64,000 nt of DNA, taken from Paenibacillus amylolyticus (GTDB taxonomy: Bacteria > Bacillota > Bacilli > Paenibacillales > Paenibacillaceae). Made by a program: the position numbers and the translations under genes. The stretch is taken from NCBI RefSeq assembly GCF_001570725.1, contig NZ_BCNV01000007.1:1-64000 (forward strand), read 5' to 3'. This document shows positions 44,377-53,091 of this stretch, in pieces. Within the stretch, counting starts at the first letter, position 1. Each line of letters starts with the position of its first letter. The notes under the pieces are model-generated. The model was given only the letters and a program-made list of their open reading frames with translations. It was not told the origin of the DNA and searched no databases.

Positions 44377-46065
44377 TTAAATCTTAAACGGACTAAGTGA
44401 AGTCTGCAGTTCTGTGGACACATCAGACAAAATAGCCGCAGATGCCTTGATCTGTTCTACCGACTTGAGCTGTTCATGCACAGAACCCGCTGCCTGTTGT
44501 GAATTGGTGCTAGCCGTCTGCGCATGGCGAGCGATCTCATGGACAGAAGCCACAATCTGCTCCACGCCTGCGGACATCTCTTCACTCGTCGCAGCCATGT
44601 CCTCAATCTCTGTAGCAATACGCAGGTTCGTATCCCGGATCAGGCTGAAGTTTTGTTCCGTTTCACGGGTCAAGCGTAGTCCTTCCTGCACTTCGTCCTT
44701 CACTCTCGACATGGCCGATAGCGATTGCTTCATATCTTGCTCCATGGCTTGAACCAGTTCTTCAATACGATCGGAAGAGTCTCCCGCTTGTTCAGCCAGC
44801 TTACGCACCTCAGTAGATACTACAGCAAATCCTCTGCCATGCTCGCCGGCTCTTGCCGCTTCAATGGATGCATTGAGGGCAAGCAGATTCGTCTGATTCG
44901 CGATCTCATGAATGGTGGTAACCATCTGGCTAATCTGGGCCGACTTCCCTTCCAGCATACGAATGACTTCATCCGTTGTGGTCACGGAGGTTTCGATCGT
45001 AGACATCTGCCGAACGGTCAATTGCACTGCTTCCCCTCCGGTTTCTGCCTGCCTCCGTGAATACAATGCAGATTCCGAGATACTGGATGCTTTGTCTGCC
45101 ATACGTTGTACGCCTATCGCCACTTCTTCCATCGCCTGCAGATTTTCTTCCGTACTAATTGTCTGACTCTCGGCTCCCTGTGCCACTTGTTCAACAGAGG
45201 ATGCAATCTGCGCCGATTCTTTGGACGTTTGATCCGCAATCTTCAGTAGCAGCCCAGTCGAATGCTCTGCTTTCTCCGCAGCCTGAAGTCCACCCTGAAT
45301 GATAACCTGCAGATTACTTCTCATCTCATTGTATCCCGTGCCCAGCATGCCAATCTCGTCTTGGACGTCGTCCACAACCGGCTGTGTAAAATCGCCCGTC
45401 CCCGCACGTTTAATCGCCACGGATACCCGTTCAATTCTTACTCTCACCCTGCGAACGTACAACAGGATCAGGGTAATAGCGACCAACATCGCAAGCAGGA
45501 ATACGATCAGGAACGTCTTGAGGAACGAGGAGATAATCACATCAATTAACGATTGAGACGCCCCTACATAGAAAATCCCGATAATCTCTCCGGACGCGTT
45601 CTTGATTGGTTCATAGGCCGTCTGATATTTCTGACCCACAACCACGGCTTCACCGAAGTATTTTTCCCCTTGCTGCAAAACGGTCTGGGCGACCTCTGCC
45701 GATACCTTCGTGCCGACAGCGCGTTCCCCGTCCACCATAACATTCGTAGCAACACGTTCGTCACCTCGGAAGATCGTCACCGTGTCCCCGGATGCTTCTC
45801 CAATCTCATCTACAAGTTCAAAGTTGCCTTCCAGCGCGGTATCTCCTTTGAATAATTGTCCGTCCTTAATGGCCCAATCTCCTGGATGCTTATATGTAAT
45901 GATATGATTCGCCATCTCCAAATCACGCTTCGCCTTCTCTGTAGCAAATGTCGTAATCCCCTGTCTCATCTCCATGATTACACTTACCGCCACGGCTGAG
46001 GAGAAGACGATAAATATACTGATAACGATCAAACTAATTTTGGTACCGATGCTCATGCTTCGCAT
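44377..46065 (-). CDS. Methyl-accepting chemotaxis protein with single Cache domain
   Basis: 562 residues. TM1 at about 10-32, an extracellular sCache-like domain (33-185; includes QTAYEPIKNASGEIIGIFYVG), TM2 at about 190-210, HAMP, and a long cytosolic signalling domain. The hairpin tip ANQTNLLALNASIEAARAGEHGRGFAVVSTEVRKLAEQ is the invariant MCP core (here cited as two adjacent motifs). Ligand unknown. A good sigma-D promoter lies 80 nt upstream, linking it to the motility regulon. Confidence 0.92.
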   Translation of the reverse strand: MRSMSIGTKISLIVISIFIVFSSAVAVSVIMEMRQGITTFATEKAKRDLEMANHIITYKHPGDWAIKDGQLFKGDTALEGNFELVDEIGEASGDTVTIFRGDERVATNVMVDGERAVGTKVSAEVAQTVLQQGEKYFGEAVVVGQKYQTAYEPIKNASGEIIGIFYVGASQSLIDVIISSFLKTFLIVFLLAMLVAITLILLYVRRVRVRIERVSVAIKRAGTGDFTQPVVDDVQDEIGMLGTGYNEMRSNLQVIIQGGLQAAEKAEHSTGLLLKIADQTSKESAQIASSVEQVAQGAESQTISTEENLQAMEEVAIGVQRMADKASSISESALYSRRQAETGGEAVQLTVRQMSTIETSVTTTDEVIRMLEGKSAQISQMVTTIHEIANQTNLLALNASIEAARAGEHGRGFAVVSTEVRKLAEQAGDSSDRIEELVQAMEQDMKQSLSAMSRVKDEVQEGLRLTRETEQNFSLIRDTNLRIATEIEDMAATSEEMSAGVEQIVASVHEIARHAQTASTNSQQAAGSVHEQLKSVEQIKASAAILSDVSTELQTSLSPFKI

Positions 46066-46146
46066 GTGTGTGAGCCACCCTTTTCCCTATGTAATTGTGG
46101 GGATATTCAAGCCAATTTCGATTCTGTTTCGAATATCACTATAGTC

Positions 46147-46174
46147 TTATCGGTAGGAGTGTTCACAATATTTA
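46147..46174 (-). promoter_or_regulatory. Candidate sigma-D promoter of the chemoreceptor gene
   Basis: Minus strand TAAA (46171-46174), 16-base spacer, ACCGATAA (46147-46154); the Bacillus sigma-D consensus is TAAA-N15-16-GCCGATAT. The expected leader is about 75 nt. The rest of 46066-46401 holds the divergent MarR promoter and no gene. Confidence 0.65.
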
Positions 46175-46368
46175 TAATGTTTCAGTGACTTTTATCACAA
46201 AAATAGCCTGTTGAAATCTAATCTTTTACGCATTCTCCGTAATCATGTAAGAATGTTCTTCTGTCTGGAAATTTAAATAACCTAGAAAGATAAATTAGAT
46301 ATGTCATAATACACATATAAGTACGAACCAAAAAATATTACCTCTAAAATATGTTGCCAACCACATAC

Positions 46369-46403
46369 TATAATGCTATATTTATGTTGCCGACAACATA
46401 AAT
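46369..46403 (+). promoter_or_regulatory. Promoter and operator of the MarR-oxidoreductase operon
   Basis: -10 TATAAT at 46369-46374. ATTTATGTTG (46380-46389) and CAACATAAAT (46394-46403) form a perfect 10-bp inverted repeat with 4-base centre over the start of transcription. An imperfect copy, TATGTTGCCAACCACATA, lies at about 46350-46367, overlapping the -35 region. Confidence 0.75.
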
Positions 46404-46422
46404 GAGAAAGTTGAGGTACATT

Positions 46423-46920
46423 ATGACAGCCAAAGATGATTTCAACCAACATAATAAACTCCATGAATTAAATAATGAGGAATTCAGCGCAGTAGAGAAC
46501 TACCCCATCAGTTTTAGCATTTTTACTCTGGCACGCTCTCACAAGGGTCTAGCTGCGCAATTGATCCGGGATACCGGGCTTTTTCCCGGTCAAGAGATTA
46601 TGCTGATGCAGTTATATGCACAAGACCACCAATCGCAAAACTCTCTGGGTCGCACACTTCGTCTGGACCATTCAACTGTAGCCAAGTCTGTTCGTCGCTT
46701 GGAAGATGCCGGTCTCGTTACTCGGAGTCGCTCCAAAGTAGATGGACGAGTCACCATTGTATCCCTGACAGAAGCCGGACGCGCACTGGAGGATCAAGTG
46801 AATAATGCATGGCGCCAAGTGGAGCAGATTACTACAGCTGGTCTATCCGATGAAGAGAAGAACTTGCTGTTATCTCTTTCACAGAAAATTGCTGCACAGA
46901 TTGATTCATTTTCATCCTAA
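46423..46920 (+). CDS. MarR-family regulator next to a quinone-type oxidoreductase
   Basis: 165 residues from ATG 46423, six bases after GAGG; an ATG at 46402 lies inside the operator. MarR winged helix: QSQNSLGRTLRLDHSTVAKSVRRLEDAGLVTRSRSKVDGRVTIVSLTEAGRALE (recognition helix and wing; cited in parts LRLDHSTVAKSVRRLEDAGL and DGRVTIVSLTEAG). The operator palindrome overlaps its promoter and an oxidoreductase gene follows 28 nt later, a common layout for electrophile-, quinone- or phenol-responsive systems. The inducer is not known. Confidence 0.88.
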   Translation: MTAKDDFNQHNKLHELNNEEFSAVENYPISFSIFTLARSHKGLAAQLIRDTGLFPGQEIMLMQLYAQDHQSQNSLGRTLRLDHSTVAKSVRRLEDAGLVTRSRSKVDGRVTIVSLTEAGRALEDQVNNAWRQVEQITTAGLSDEEKNLLLSLSQKIAAQIDSFSS

Positions 46921-46948
46921 ATCCCTTAACGAATGGAGCGAGTACACA

Positions 46949-47890
46949 ATGCATACATCCAAAATGAAAGCTATTCAAATTCATCAATACGGGGGTCCAG
47001 AGACATTACAGTTCGAACAGGAAGTCCATATACCCGAGCCAGCTGCCGGAGAAGTTTTGGTACGCATTCAGTATGCCGGAGCCATTCCGCTGGACTGGAA
47101 GATTCGTAACGGCTGGTTGCAGGACGTATTTGTCAAAAGGCTACCTTATACACCCGGAACGGCCATGTCTGGCATCGTCGAATCCGTGGGAGAAGGTGTC
47201 GATTCCTTCCAGCCGGGAGATCGCGTTTTTGGTAATGTGAACGGAAGTTATGCCGAGTATGGTGTGGCTCCTGCTCAGGATTTGGTGCATCTGCCAGACG
47301 ATCTGAGTTTTGAGGATGCTGCGACCATCAAAGGCGGAGCCGAAGCTGCATGGAAAGCATTGTTCACTGAGGGTGAGCTGGAAGCCGGACACACGGTGCT
47401 GATCCATGCTGCTGCGGGTGGTGTTGGACAATACGCAGTACAGCTAGCCAAATGGAAAGGTGCTCACGTTATTGCTACCGCATCTGGTGCTAATGTTGAC
47501 TTTGTTGCTTCACTGGGTGCTGATCAAGTGATTGATTACAAGACAACCTTATTTGAAGAGCTGGTAAGCCATGTTGATCTCGTTGTTGAAGCTGTTGGTG
47601 GAGAGATCGAAGATCGCTCATGGGGTGTTCTAAAACGTGGGGGAAAACTGGTATCGTTGACTCAACTGCCTTCTGCCGAAAAAGCAGCGCAGTATGGCGT
47701 TACCGTCAAGTTTAATTCCAAATTTCCGACATCCGAGGATCTCTACACGATCGCTCAGCTTATGGCTGAGGGTTCCCTTCGTTCAGAGATTGATTCCATC
47801 TTTCCTCTAAGTGAAGCTAATCAAGCGCATGCCAAAAGTGAGTCCAGACATGGACGTGGCCGAATTTTGCTAGATGTTCGCTCCGTCTAA
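46949..47890 (+). CDS. Zinc-independent NADPH:quinone-type oxidoreductase (MDR family)
   Basis: 313 residues. GroES-like N-terminal domain (AIQIHQYGGPETLQFE, PGTAMSGIVESVGEGVDSFQPGDRVFG) and a Rossmann domain with VLIHAAAGGVGQYAVQLAKWKGAHVI. The cysteines that hold zinc in alcohol dehydrogenases are absent, which places it with quinone oxidoreductase-like MDR proteins that reduce quinones or enones with NADPH. ATG 46949 has GGAG ten bases upstream; an earlier ATG at 46805 lies inside the MarR gene. Probably controlled by the neighbouring MarR protein. Confidence 0.88.
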   Translation: MHTSKMKAIQIHQYGGPETLQFEQEVHIPEPAAGEVLVRIQYAGAIPLDWKIRNGWLQDVFVKRLPYTPGTAMSGIVESVGEGVDSFQPGDRVFGNVNGSYAEYGVAPAQDLVHLPDDLSFEDAATIKGGAEAAWKALFTEGELEAGHTVLIHAAAGGVGQYAVQLAKWKGAHVIATASGANVDFVASLGADQVIDYKTTLFEELVSHVDLVVEAVGGEIEDRSWGVLKRGGKLVSLTQLPSAEKAAQYGVTVKFNSKFPTSEDLYTIAQLMAEGSLRSEIDSIFPLSEANQAHAKSESRHGRGRILLDVRSV

Positions 47891-47908
47891 CCTGAAAAAC
47901 ACAGCAAA

Positions 47909-47948
47909 AAGGGATTCGATCTGACCATCGAATCCCTTCTCTTTTTTT
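47909..47948 (+). terminator. Terminator after the oxidoreductase
   Basis: AAGGGATTCGAT (from 47909) pairs with ATCGAATCCCTT (to 47938) and is followed by CTCTTTTTTT. The A-run before it could also serve the converging CotH gene. Confidence 0.9.
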
Positions 47949-47981
47949 CCGAGCAAAAACGTTGCTCTTCGGAGATAGATC

Positions 47982-49985
47982 TTATTTGGATGTAAGGCTT
48001 ACTTGTGCAGCGGTTTGATCCCAATCCACGGTCAATCCCAGTCCTTCTGAGATGAAGCGTACAGGCACGAGTGTACGACTGTTTTCAATAATCGCTGGTG
48101 CATCAATTTCGAGTGTCTCCCCATTTACGGTTGCGGTGCTGCTTCCGATCTTGAGCACAAGGGTTTGGTCATTCAGAACGGCTGTTACCGTCTTCGCCGT
48201 TTTGTCCCAAGTTACTTCTGCCCCCATTGCTTCGAGGATTGCATTCACAGGTACCATTACTCGGCCACTTTGCTGCAGCGGGTCCTGATCCGGGAATGTA
48301 ATCGATTTACCATCGAGTGTCACCGTAATGGTTTTGTCCGTTGCTCCGGATGAAGTATTCGAACCAGTTTCTTCCGAAGTCTCAGGCAAAGGTGTCACTT
48401 CACGTCCAAGTTGCTCTTGCAGATTCGCTAGACGGTTCAGTGCAAATGTCGTCAGTGATCCGGCAGCCATAGAGCCCATGCCTCCGCCTCCACCGCCGCC
48501 AAAGTTACCGCCAGGGCGTGTCTGCGTATTGTCTGTACCCGTTGTTGCATTTGTTGCACCGTTTCCAGTTGTGGCACCCGGCTGAGTCGGAGGTGTTGTT
48601 CCATCTGGAGGTGTCATTCCTTCGAAGCCTTCAGGAGGCGTCATACCTTCCATGCCTTCGGGTGGGGTCATGCCTTCAAATCCTTCTGGGGGTGTTCCGC
48701 CCATACCACCTGCTGCGTCTGCGTTTGCAGAATAAGCGATGTTGGATTCGAACTGTTCTGTCGTATAAAATTTCGTTGGATCTGCTTCCACATAAGGACG
48801 AATTTCATCGGCAAGGCCAGTGATACGATCCTGAATGCCTTCCATATAATCCGTCAGTTCATTGACGTAGCTCAAATATTTTTCCTTATACTCCGGCACA
48901 GCAAGCAGGTTGTTAATCATCGGTACATTTTCCATGCTAATGCCCAATACAGGCTCGTCCACAGATACATTCGTTGCATTGGTGTTGGTCGTGGTTGATC
49001 CGGTCGTTGTGCCGCGTCCGCCTCCACCCGAGTACCCGTTGAAGGACATGTTGAAGTCCCAAGGAACAACCGTGAACTTGCCATCGGCATCACTGTAGAG
49101 CATGTAGTTGTGCCCTTTGTCGCCGTTATAGCTGTCATAGTTGCCGAAAACCATGTTCCCTGCAATATATTGAAGCGCCGAATCCACGTCCAGCACACTC
49201 TCGATATCGCCTTTTTCACCTTCTGGCATCTCGTTCAGCGTTTGGATGAAGGTTTTGAGTTTGGCTTTGTCCTTATCCGTACCCAAGTCTTTGGTGATTG
49301 TACTGTAGTCGCTTCCCTCTTCATATTGAAGATAACTCTTCTCATCGGTATCATAGAGGACGCCTTCTTCGTAATCCTCACCGTAGTTGCGCTCCAGATA
49401 GCTGTCATCCACCGCTTCAACACCAGTATAGAAACCAACAAGCTCGCCGTTAACGTACAAATTAACATAGTTCGTCATCGGTGCATCCATGCCGATGCTA
49501 CGAAGTGCTTCGTAATGAAGTACCTCACGCATATACGATGGATCGGCGTAGTTGTTGTTCAGTACCATTTTGTCCAGTCCAAGCAGCGTTTGCGTTTTGT
49601 CGTATTTATCAAACTTCAGTCTGAAGCTGTAACGGTCCGAATCCTCCATCGAAGCTACAGCTTTCAATGTGAGATTCCCCTTGGTTGAGAAACCGACGTT
49701 GTCCAGCTTGTTGCCGTCCACTTCCACACTAACACTCTTATAATCCTTATCCAGCGGGCTTTCGAGCATGCTCTTCCAGTCTGCATCATCAATCGTTACA
49801 TTCACATCAATGACGTTATCCGTCTGGAACAACGATTCATAGGCCTGCGTCACGCCGGCACTCGTAGTTGTCGCTGTACTCTCTGCGGCAAATGCCGCAT
49901 TCGGACTTGCAATCAGGCCAAAAGATGTCGTTACCAACGTCACGGACAATGCCGTTACTGCGACTTTTCGTAATAAAATATTCAA
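47982..49985 (-). CDS. Secreted CotH-kinase family protein with Pro/Gly repeats and copper-amine-oxidase-like C-terminal domain
   Basis: 667 residues from the TTG at 49985, nine bases after AAGGAGG. A signal peptide ends near AFAAE (residues 30-35). A CotH domain (about 50-350) follows, with MVLNNNYADPSYMREVLHYEALRSIG, NLYVNGELVGFYTGVEAVD and the active-site-like VVPWDFNMSF. Then a low-complexity region with repeats of TPPEGFEGM, ending in Gly-rich PGGNFGGGGGGG. The last 110 or so residues are the copper-amine-oxidase N-domain-like fold (VMVPVNAILEAMGAEVTWD, LVPVRFISEGLG), common as a surface anchor in Paenibacillus. CotH in Bacillus is a spore-coat protein kinase; here export suggests a cell-surface role. 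Confidence 0.85.
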   Translation of the reverse strand: MNILLRKVAVTALSVTLVTTSFGLIASPNAAFAAESTATTTSAGVTQAYESLFQTDNVIDVNVTIDDADWKSMLESPLDKDYKSVSVEVDGNKLDNVGFSTKGNLTLKAVASMEDSDRYSFRLKFDKYDKTQTLLGLDKMVLNNNYADPSYMREVLHYEALRSIGMDAPMTNYVNLYVNGELVGFYTGVEAVDDSYLERNYGEDYEEGVLYDTDEKSYLQYEEGSDYSTITKDLGTDKDKAKLKTFIQTLNEMPEGEKGDIESVLDVDSALQYIAGNMVFGNYDSYNGDKGHNYMLYSDADGKFTVVPWDFNMSFNGYSGGGGRGTTTGSTTTNTNATNVSVDEPVLGISMENVPMINNLLAVPEYKEKYLSYVNELTDYMEGIQDRITGLADEIRPYVEADPTKFYTTEQFESNIAYSANADAAGGMGGTPPEGFEGMTPPEGMEGMTPPEGFEGMTPPDGTTPPTQPGATTGNGATNATTGTDNTQTRPGGNFGGGGGGGMGSMAAGSLTTFALNRLANLQEQLGREVTPLPETSEETGSNTSSGATDKTITVTLDGKSITFPDQDPLQQSGRVMVPVNAILEAMGAEVTWDKTAKTVTAVLNDQTLVLKIGSSTATVNGETLEIDAPAIIENSRTLVPVRFISEGLGLTVDWDQTAAQVSLTSK

Positions 49986-50021
49986 ATGATGAATCCTCCT
50001 TCTTGGGTTTCTGTTAAGCAA

Positions 50022-50428
50022 CTGAGGCTTATGTAACCATGGTAGAGGACGAACCTTTAGTGAATCTTAAATGATAGTCATCGTCAATAAACACCCGAGA
50101 AGCGTTGTGCAAAAGAAGACTTCATCGACATACGTGGAGCCATGTAAAAACGCAATATAATCCTGCAGAACCGGTTCATAAGACCTATTTTATTTGAAAT
50201 ATCTAACATTAATTTGTCGAAATAACGATATAACTAAGGAGTGAACTTACCTGGAGTTCATATACGTGAATATTAAAAGACATGATGAAAAAGCTTTTCA
50301 GAAGCAATAGAGAATTTGATTAGACACAATATATAGGAAACGATTCTACAGCATTTGATCCACAATTACATAGCGTGTACAACGCCCAGGATAAGTCCTT
50401 GTCACAATCGTAGAAGGAGTGAACAACC
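50022..50428. other. Divergent intergenic region, CotH gene / chemoreceptor
   Basis: No gene seen. A weak sigma-D-like pair for the chemoreceptor, TAAC (50204-50207), 16 bases, AACGATAT (50224-50231), has the same geometry as the promoter at 46147 but poorer boxes. Confidence 0.35.
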
Positions 50429-52192
50429 TTGTTTAATAAGCTTCGCTGGAGTACCATGCCTTTCTTTGTTAAAAATCTGGTGATCTCTTTCGGTAGCATT
50501 ACCTTAATTGGTATTATCCTGATTACCGTGGCTTACCAGCTGCAAAAGAACATTCTGGTTGAACAGCTGCACGACCAGGCCACCGTCATCACCCAGAAAT
50601 GGTACGATGATCTGGACACGGCCAAAGTCGCTCAAGCCGCCAGTGAAAAAAGCTACACCGGTCCTGTACAGCAGGAAATGAAAGCTTATCTCGATTCCAT
50701 CCATGAGTTCTATCCAAACATCGCACAGGCGTACATTTTCGGTTCAGAACTTGAGCAAGGAAATGGAACGTCCATCATCGCGATTCCAACGAACCTGTTG
50801 CAACCATTCGAGGAAGGTAATCTGCCCGCAGGTGCCATGTACCCGCTGCCCGAGAATAACGTTGTGGTGCTGGAACAGATGAAAGAAGACGGAGAACCTG
50901 CCTTCAGTGATTTCTACACCGATGAGTACGGAACTTGGACTACACTAATCTATCCGATTAATAACGCAGATGGCTCCATGTACGCTGCTCTATTCTTCGA
51001 TGTCGATGCAAGTGCCGTTCCAAAAGGACTTAATGAATTGCTTACGTATGGATTGATGTTCCTTGTCGGTTTCCTGATCCTGTTCATGGTGCTGCAATTT
51101 ATTTTGCTAAAAAGAACGTTGCTGCCAATTCGGAACCTGATGAAAGGTATTGAAGAAGTCAGTACAGGTAATCTGAATGTTACCATTCAAACAGGCCGGG
51201 ATGATCTGGGTATCATTAACGAGAAGTTCAATGCCATGATCGAGCGATTTAACACGACGATGTTCAAGGTGCAAAGCACATCCACTCACCTCTCGAATTC
51301 GTCTAAACAACTATTGGAGATTTCAGCGAAAAACAACGATAATATTCAATCCATCAGTAATAATATTCGTGAAATATCCACTGGCTTGGTATCTCAGGAC
51401 AAAGCCACCGTGGAGAACGCACGCGCCATGACAGAGATGTCAACGGTAGTGCAGACGATTGCGAGCAGTTCAGCCGATGTGGCTGACGAAGCGCTCAGTA
51501 TGGAGCAACGTTCCAGTACAGGTAATGTGGTTATGCAGCAAGTTATTGAGCAGATGCGTCTGATCTCAGGTGCGGTGCAAAATACGTCAAACTCGATTCA
51601 GTCTTTGGAAAATAACTCGAACCAGATTAGCAACATTGTCAATCTGATCACGGAGATAGCCGGACAAACCAATTTGCTGGCGCTCAACGCATCGATTGAG
51701 GCGGCCCGCGCAGGTGAAGAAGGCAGAGGTTTTGCCGTTGTTGCAGGCGAGGTACGTAACCTGGCAGAGCAATCCCAGGAATCAGCGAAGCAAATCCGAC
51801 AGTTGATTGAGGAAATTCAGCGGGATATCGTGCAGTCTTCCGAAGCCATGCATTTGGGCTCTCAGGAAGTAACGAAAGGCTTGGAAGTTACGCAAGAGAC
51901 TGGCGTATTCTTCGAAAACATTTTGAATGCGACAAATAAGGTGGCGAACCAGATTCAGGATATCTCCAGCTCTACTGAAGAGATCTCTGCAAGCACTCAA
52001 GAAATGTCCGCTACCGCGGATGAATTATCCGCAAATGTCAGCAAGGCGGCGAACAGCACGAAACGCATCGAACAATCCGTTGCTGAACAAGAAGCCTCCA
52101 TGGCTTCAATCGTCAGTGCCTCTGACGAACTGGCGGAAGTATCTGAGCAGTTGCAGGAGTTAATCTCGTTCTTCAAGGTAAAGGAAATCTAA
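50429..52192 (+). CDS. Methyl-accepting chemotaxis protein
   Basis: 587 residues. TM1 at about 15-37, an extracellular domain of about 150 residues, TM2 at about 198-218, HAMP (RTLLPIRNLMKGIEEVSTGNLNV), then the signalling helices with the invariant tip GQTNLLALNASIEAARAGEEGRGFAVVAGEVRNLAEQ (cited as NLLALNASIEAARAGEEGRG). The start is TTG, about ten bases after AAGGAG. A terminator follows the stop. Ligand unknown; second chemoreceptor of the window, different in its sensor region from the one at 44377. Confidence 0.92.
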   Translation: MFNKLRWSTMPFFVKNLVISFGSITLIGIILITVAYQLQKNILVEQLHDQATVITQKWYDDLDTAKVAQAASEKSYTGPVQQEMKAYLDSIHEFYPNIAQAYIFGSELEQGNGTSIIAIPTNLLQPFEEGNLPAGAMYPLPENNVVVLEQMKEDGEPAFSDFYTDEYGTWTTLIYPINNADGSMYAALFFDVDASAVPKGLNELLTYGLMFLVGFLILFMVLQFILLKRTLLPIRNLMKGIEEVSTGNLNVTIQTGRDDLGIINEKFNAMIERFNTTMFKVQSTSTHLSNSSKQLLEISAKNNDNIQSISNNIREISTGLVSQDKATVENARAMTEMSTVVQTIASSSADVADEALSMEQRSSTGNVVMQQVIEQMRLISGAVQNTSNSIQSLENNSNQISNIVNLITEIAGQTNLLALNASIEAARAGEEGRGFAVVAGEVRNLAEQSQESAKQIRQLIEEIQRDIVQSSEAMHLGSQEVTKGLEVTQETGVFFENILNATNKVANQIQDISSSTEEISASTQEMSATADELSANVSKAANSTKRIEQSVAEQEASMASIVSASDELAEVSEQLQELISFFKVKEI

Positions 52193-52236
52193 GATAGCGT
52201 TGAAGAATCGTTAATACATTACATGTAATGCCAATA

Positions 52237-52285
52237 AAAAACCAAGGCTCATGAGTGATTACACTCGAGGCCTTGGTTTTTTTTA
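52237..52285 (+). terminator. Terminator after the chemoreceptor gene
   Basis: AAAACCAAGGC pairs with GCCTTGGTTTT, with an inner GAGTG/CACTC stem, then eight T. Confidence 0.92.
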
Positions 52286-52291
52286 TTGTTA

Positions 52292-52423
52292 TCAGGTGTT
52301 TTGTTTTTTTAGAACAACGTTGACCTCACCATCGGAAAGTTGTTGAACCTGTTCTGACGTGAGGGTGATTTCAACTTTTTCCGAATACCAGCTATCTTCA
52401 TAAAATATTAGAATATTCTCATC
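52292..52423 (-). CDS. Coding-like frame directly after the stop of the next gene (remnant or extension)
   Basis: The frame continues in phase after the TAA of the membrane-protein gene at 52424 for 43 codons, to TGA at 52292. The peptide contains YEDSWYSEKVEITL and TSEQVQQLSDGEVNVVLKKQ, which reads like real protein and unlike the membrane protein before it. There is no ATG, GTG or TTG start; an ATT or ATA would be needed. It may be the end of a broken gene, a stop-readthrough tail or a small gene with a rare start. Confidence 0.35.
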   Translation of the reverse strand, partial: DENILIFYEDSWYSEKVEITLTSEQVQQLSDGEVNVVLKKQNT

Positions 52424-52786
52424 TTAAGAGAAAGCATATCTAAACAGCCCATAGTATAAAGGTCCAATCGCGATAACTAGTGTTATCAACATCCAAACTC
52501 TCCTCGTCATGATCGGTAATCCATCAAAAATCTCTTCCCCCTCGTTATCCTTTAAAAGCATTGCGAATAATACATCCCATAACAAAGCTGCCACGGTAAT
52601 AAATTTCCACAAAGAAGGATTTAAAATAGCTGTTTCCGTAACATATCCTAGCAGCCCTATCCATGTCATGACAGATACGACAAAATCGATTTTGCTAAGT
52701 TTTGTCTTATACTTTCCTTTAATAAGATACGAGAGTGATGCTGTGCCCAGCAATCCAAGATAGATCGTCCATAAAACGTGTTCCAT
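52424..52786 (-). CDS. Small four-helix membrane protein of unknown function
   Basis: 120 residues. Four hydrophobic segments (about 5-22, 35-52, 60-78 and 95-115) separated by short charged loops (KGKYKTKLSK, LLKDNEGEEIFDG). No family recognised. Start ATG at 52786 is preceded by GAGGAATA at seven bases. Upstream (52787-53091) is a divergent region with a T-rich tract (52927-52938) and the TetR promoter. Confidence 0.65.
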   Translation of the reverse strand: MEHVLWTIYLGLLGTASLSYLIKGKYKTKLSKIDFVVSVMTWIGLLGYVTETAILNPSLWKFITVAALLWDVLFAMLLKDNEGEEIFDGLPIMTRRVWMLITLVIAIGPLYYGLFRYAFS

Positions 52787-53024
52787 ACATATTCCTCATT
52801 CTTGTTGAATTTTCAAATCCACTGCTCCTTCGCTACCCTTTTGCTATTATAGCGATTCACCTCTATTACTGATACATTCGACACCTTTCCATATAATAGA
52901 AACCCCTATTCCGTAATTTCTCTACTTACTTTTTTTTTTCATTTCTCGGCCCACACAATGACAATGATCACATCCATCTTCCCTGTTCAAGTGCTACAGT
53001 TATTAACGACCAACTGACCATAAT

Positions 53025-53047
53025 AGTAATTTGGTCAACCTGAGGTT
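53025..53047. promoter_or_regulatory. Candidate TetR operator
   Basis: TGACCA (53025-53030) and TGGTCA (53042-53047) are inverted repeats 11 bases apart, 45 bases before the TetR gene; another GACCA lies at 53018-53022. Otherwise 52787-53024 contains no recognised feature. Confidence 0.5.
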
Positions 53048-53091
53048 TACCTTACCATTATCCTTTCAACCTACAAGGAGGTGTATATGCG

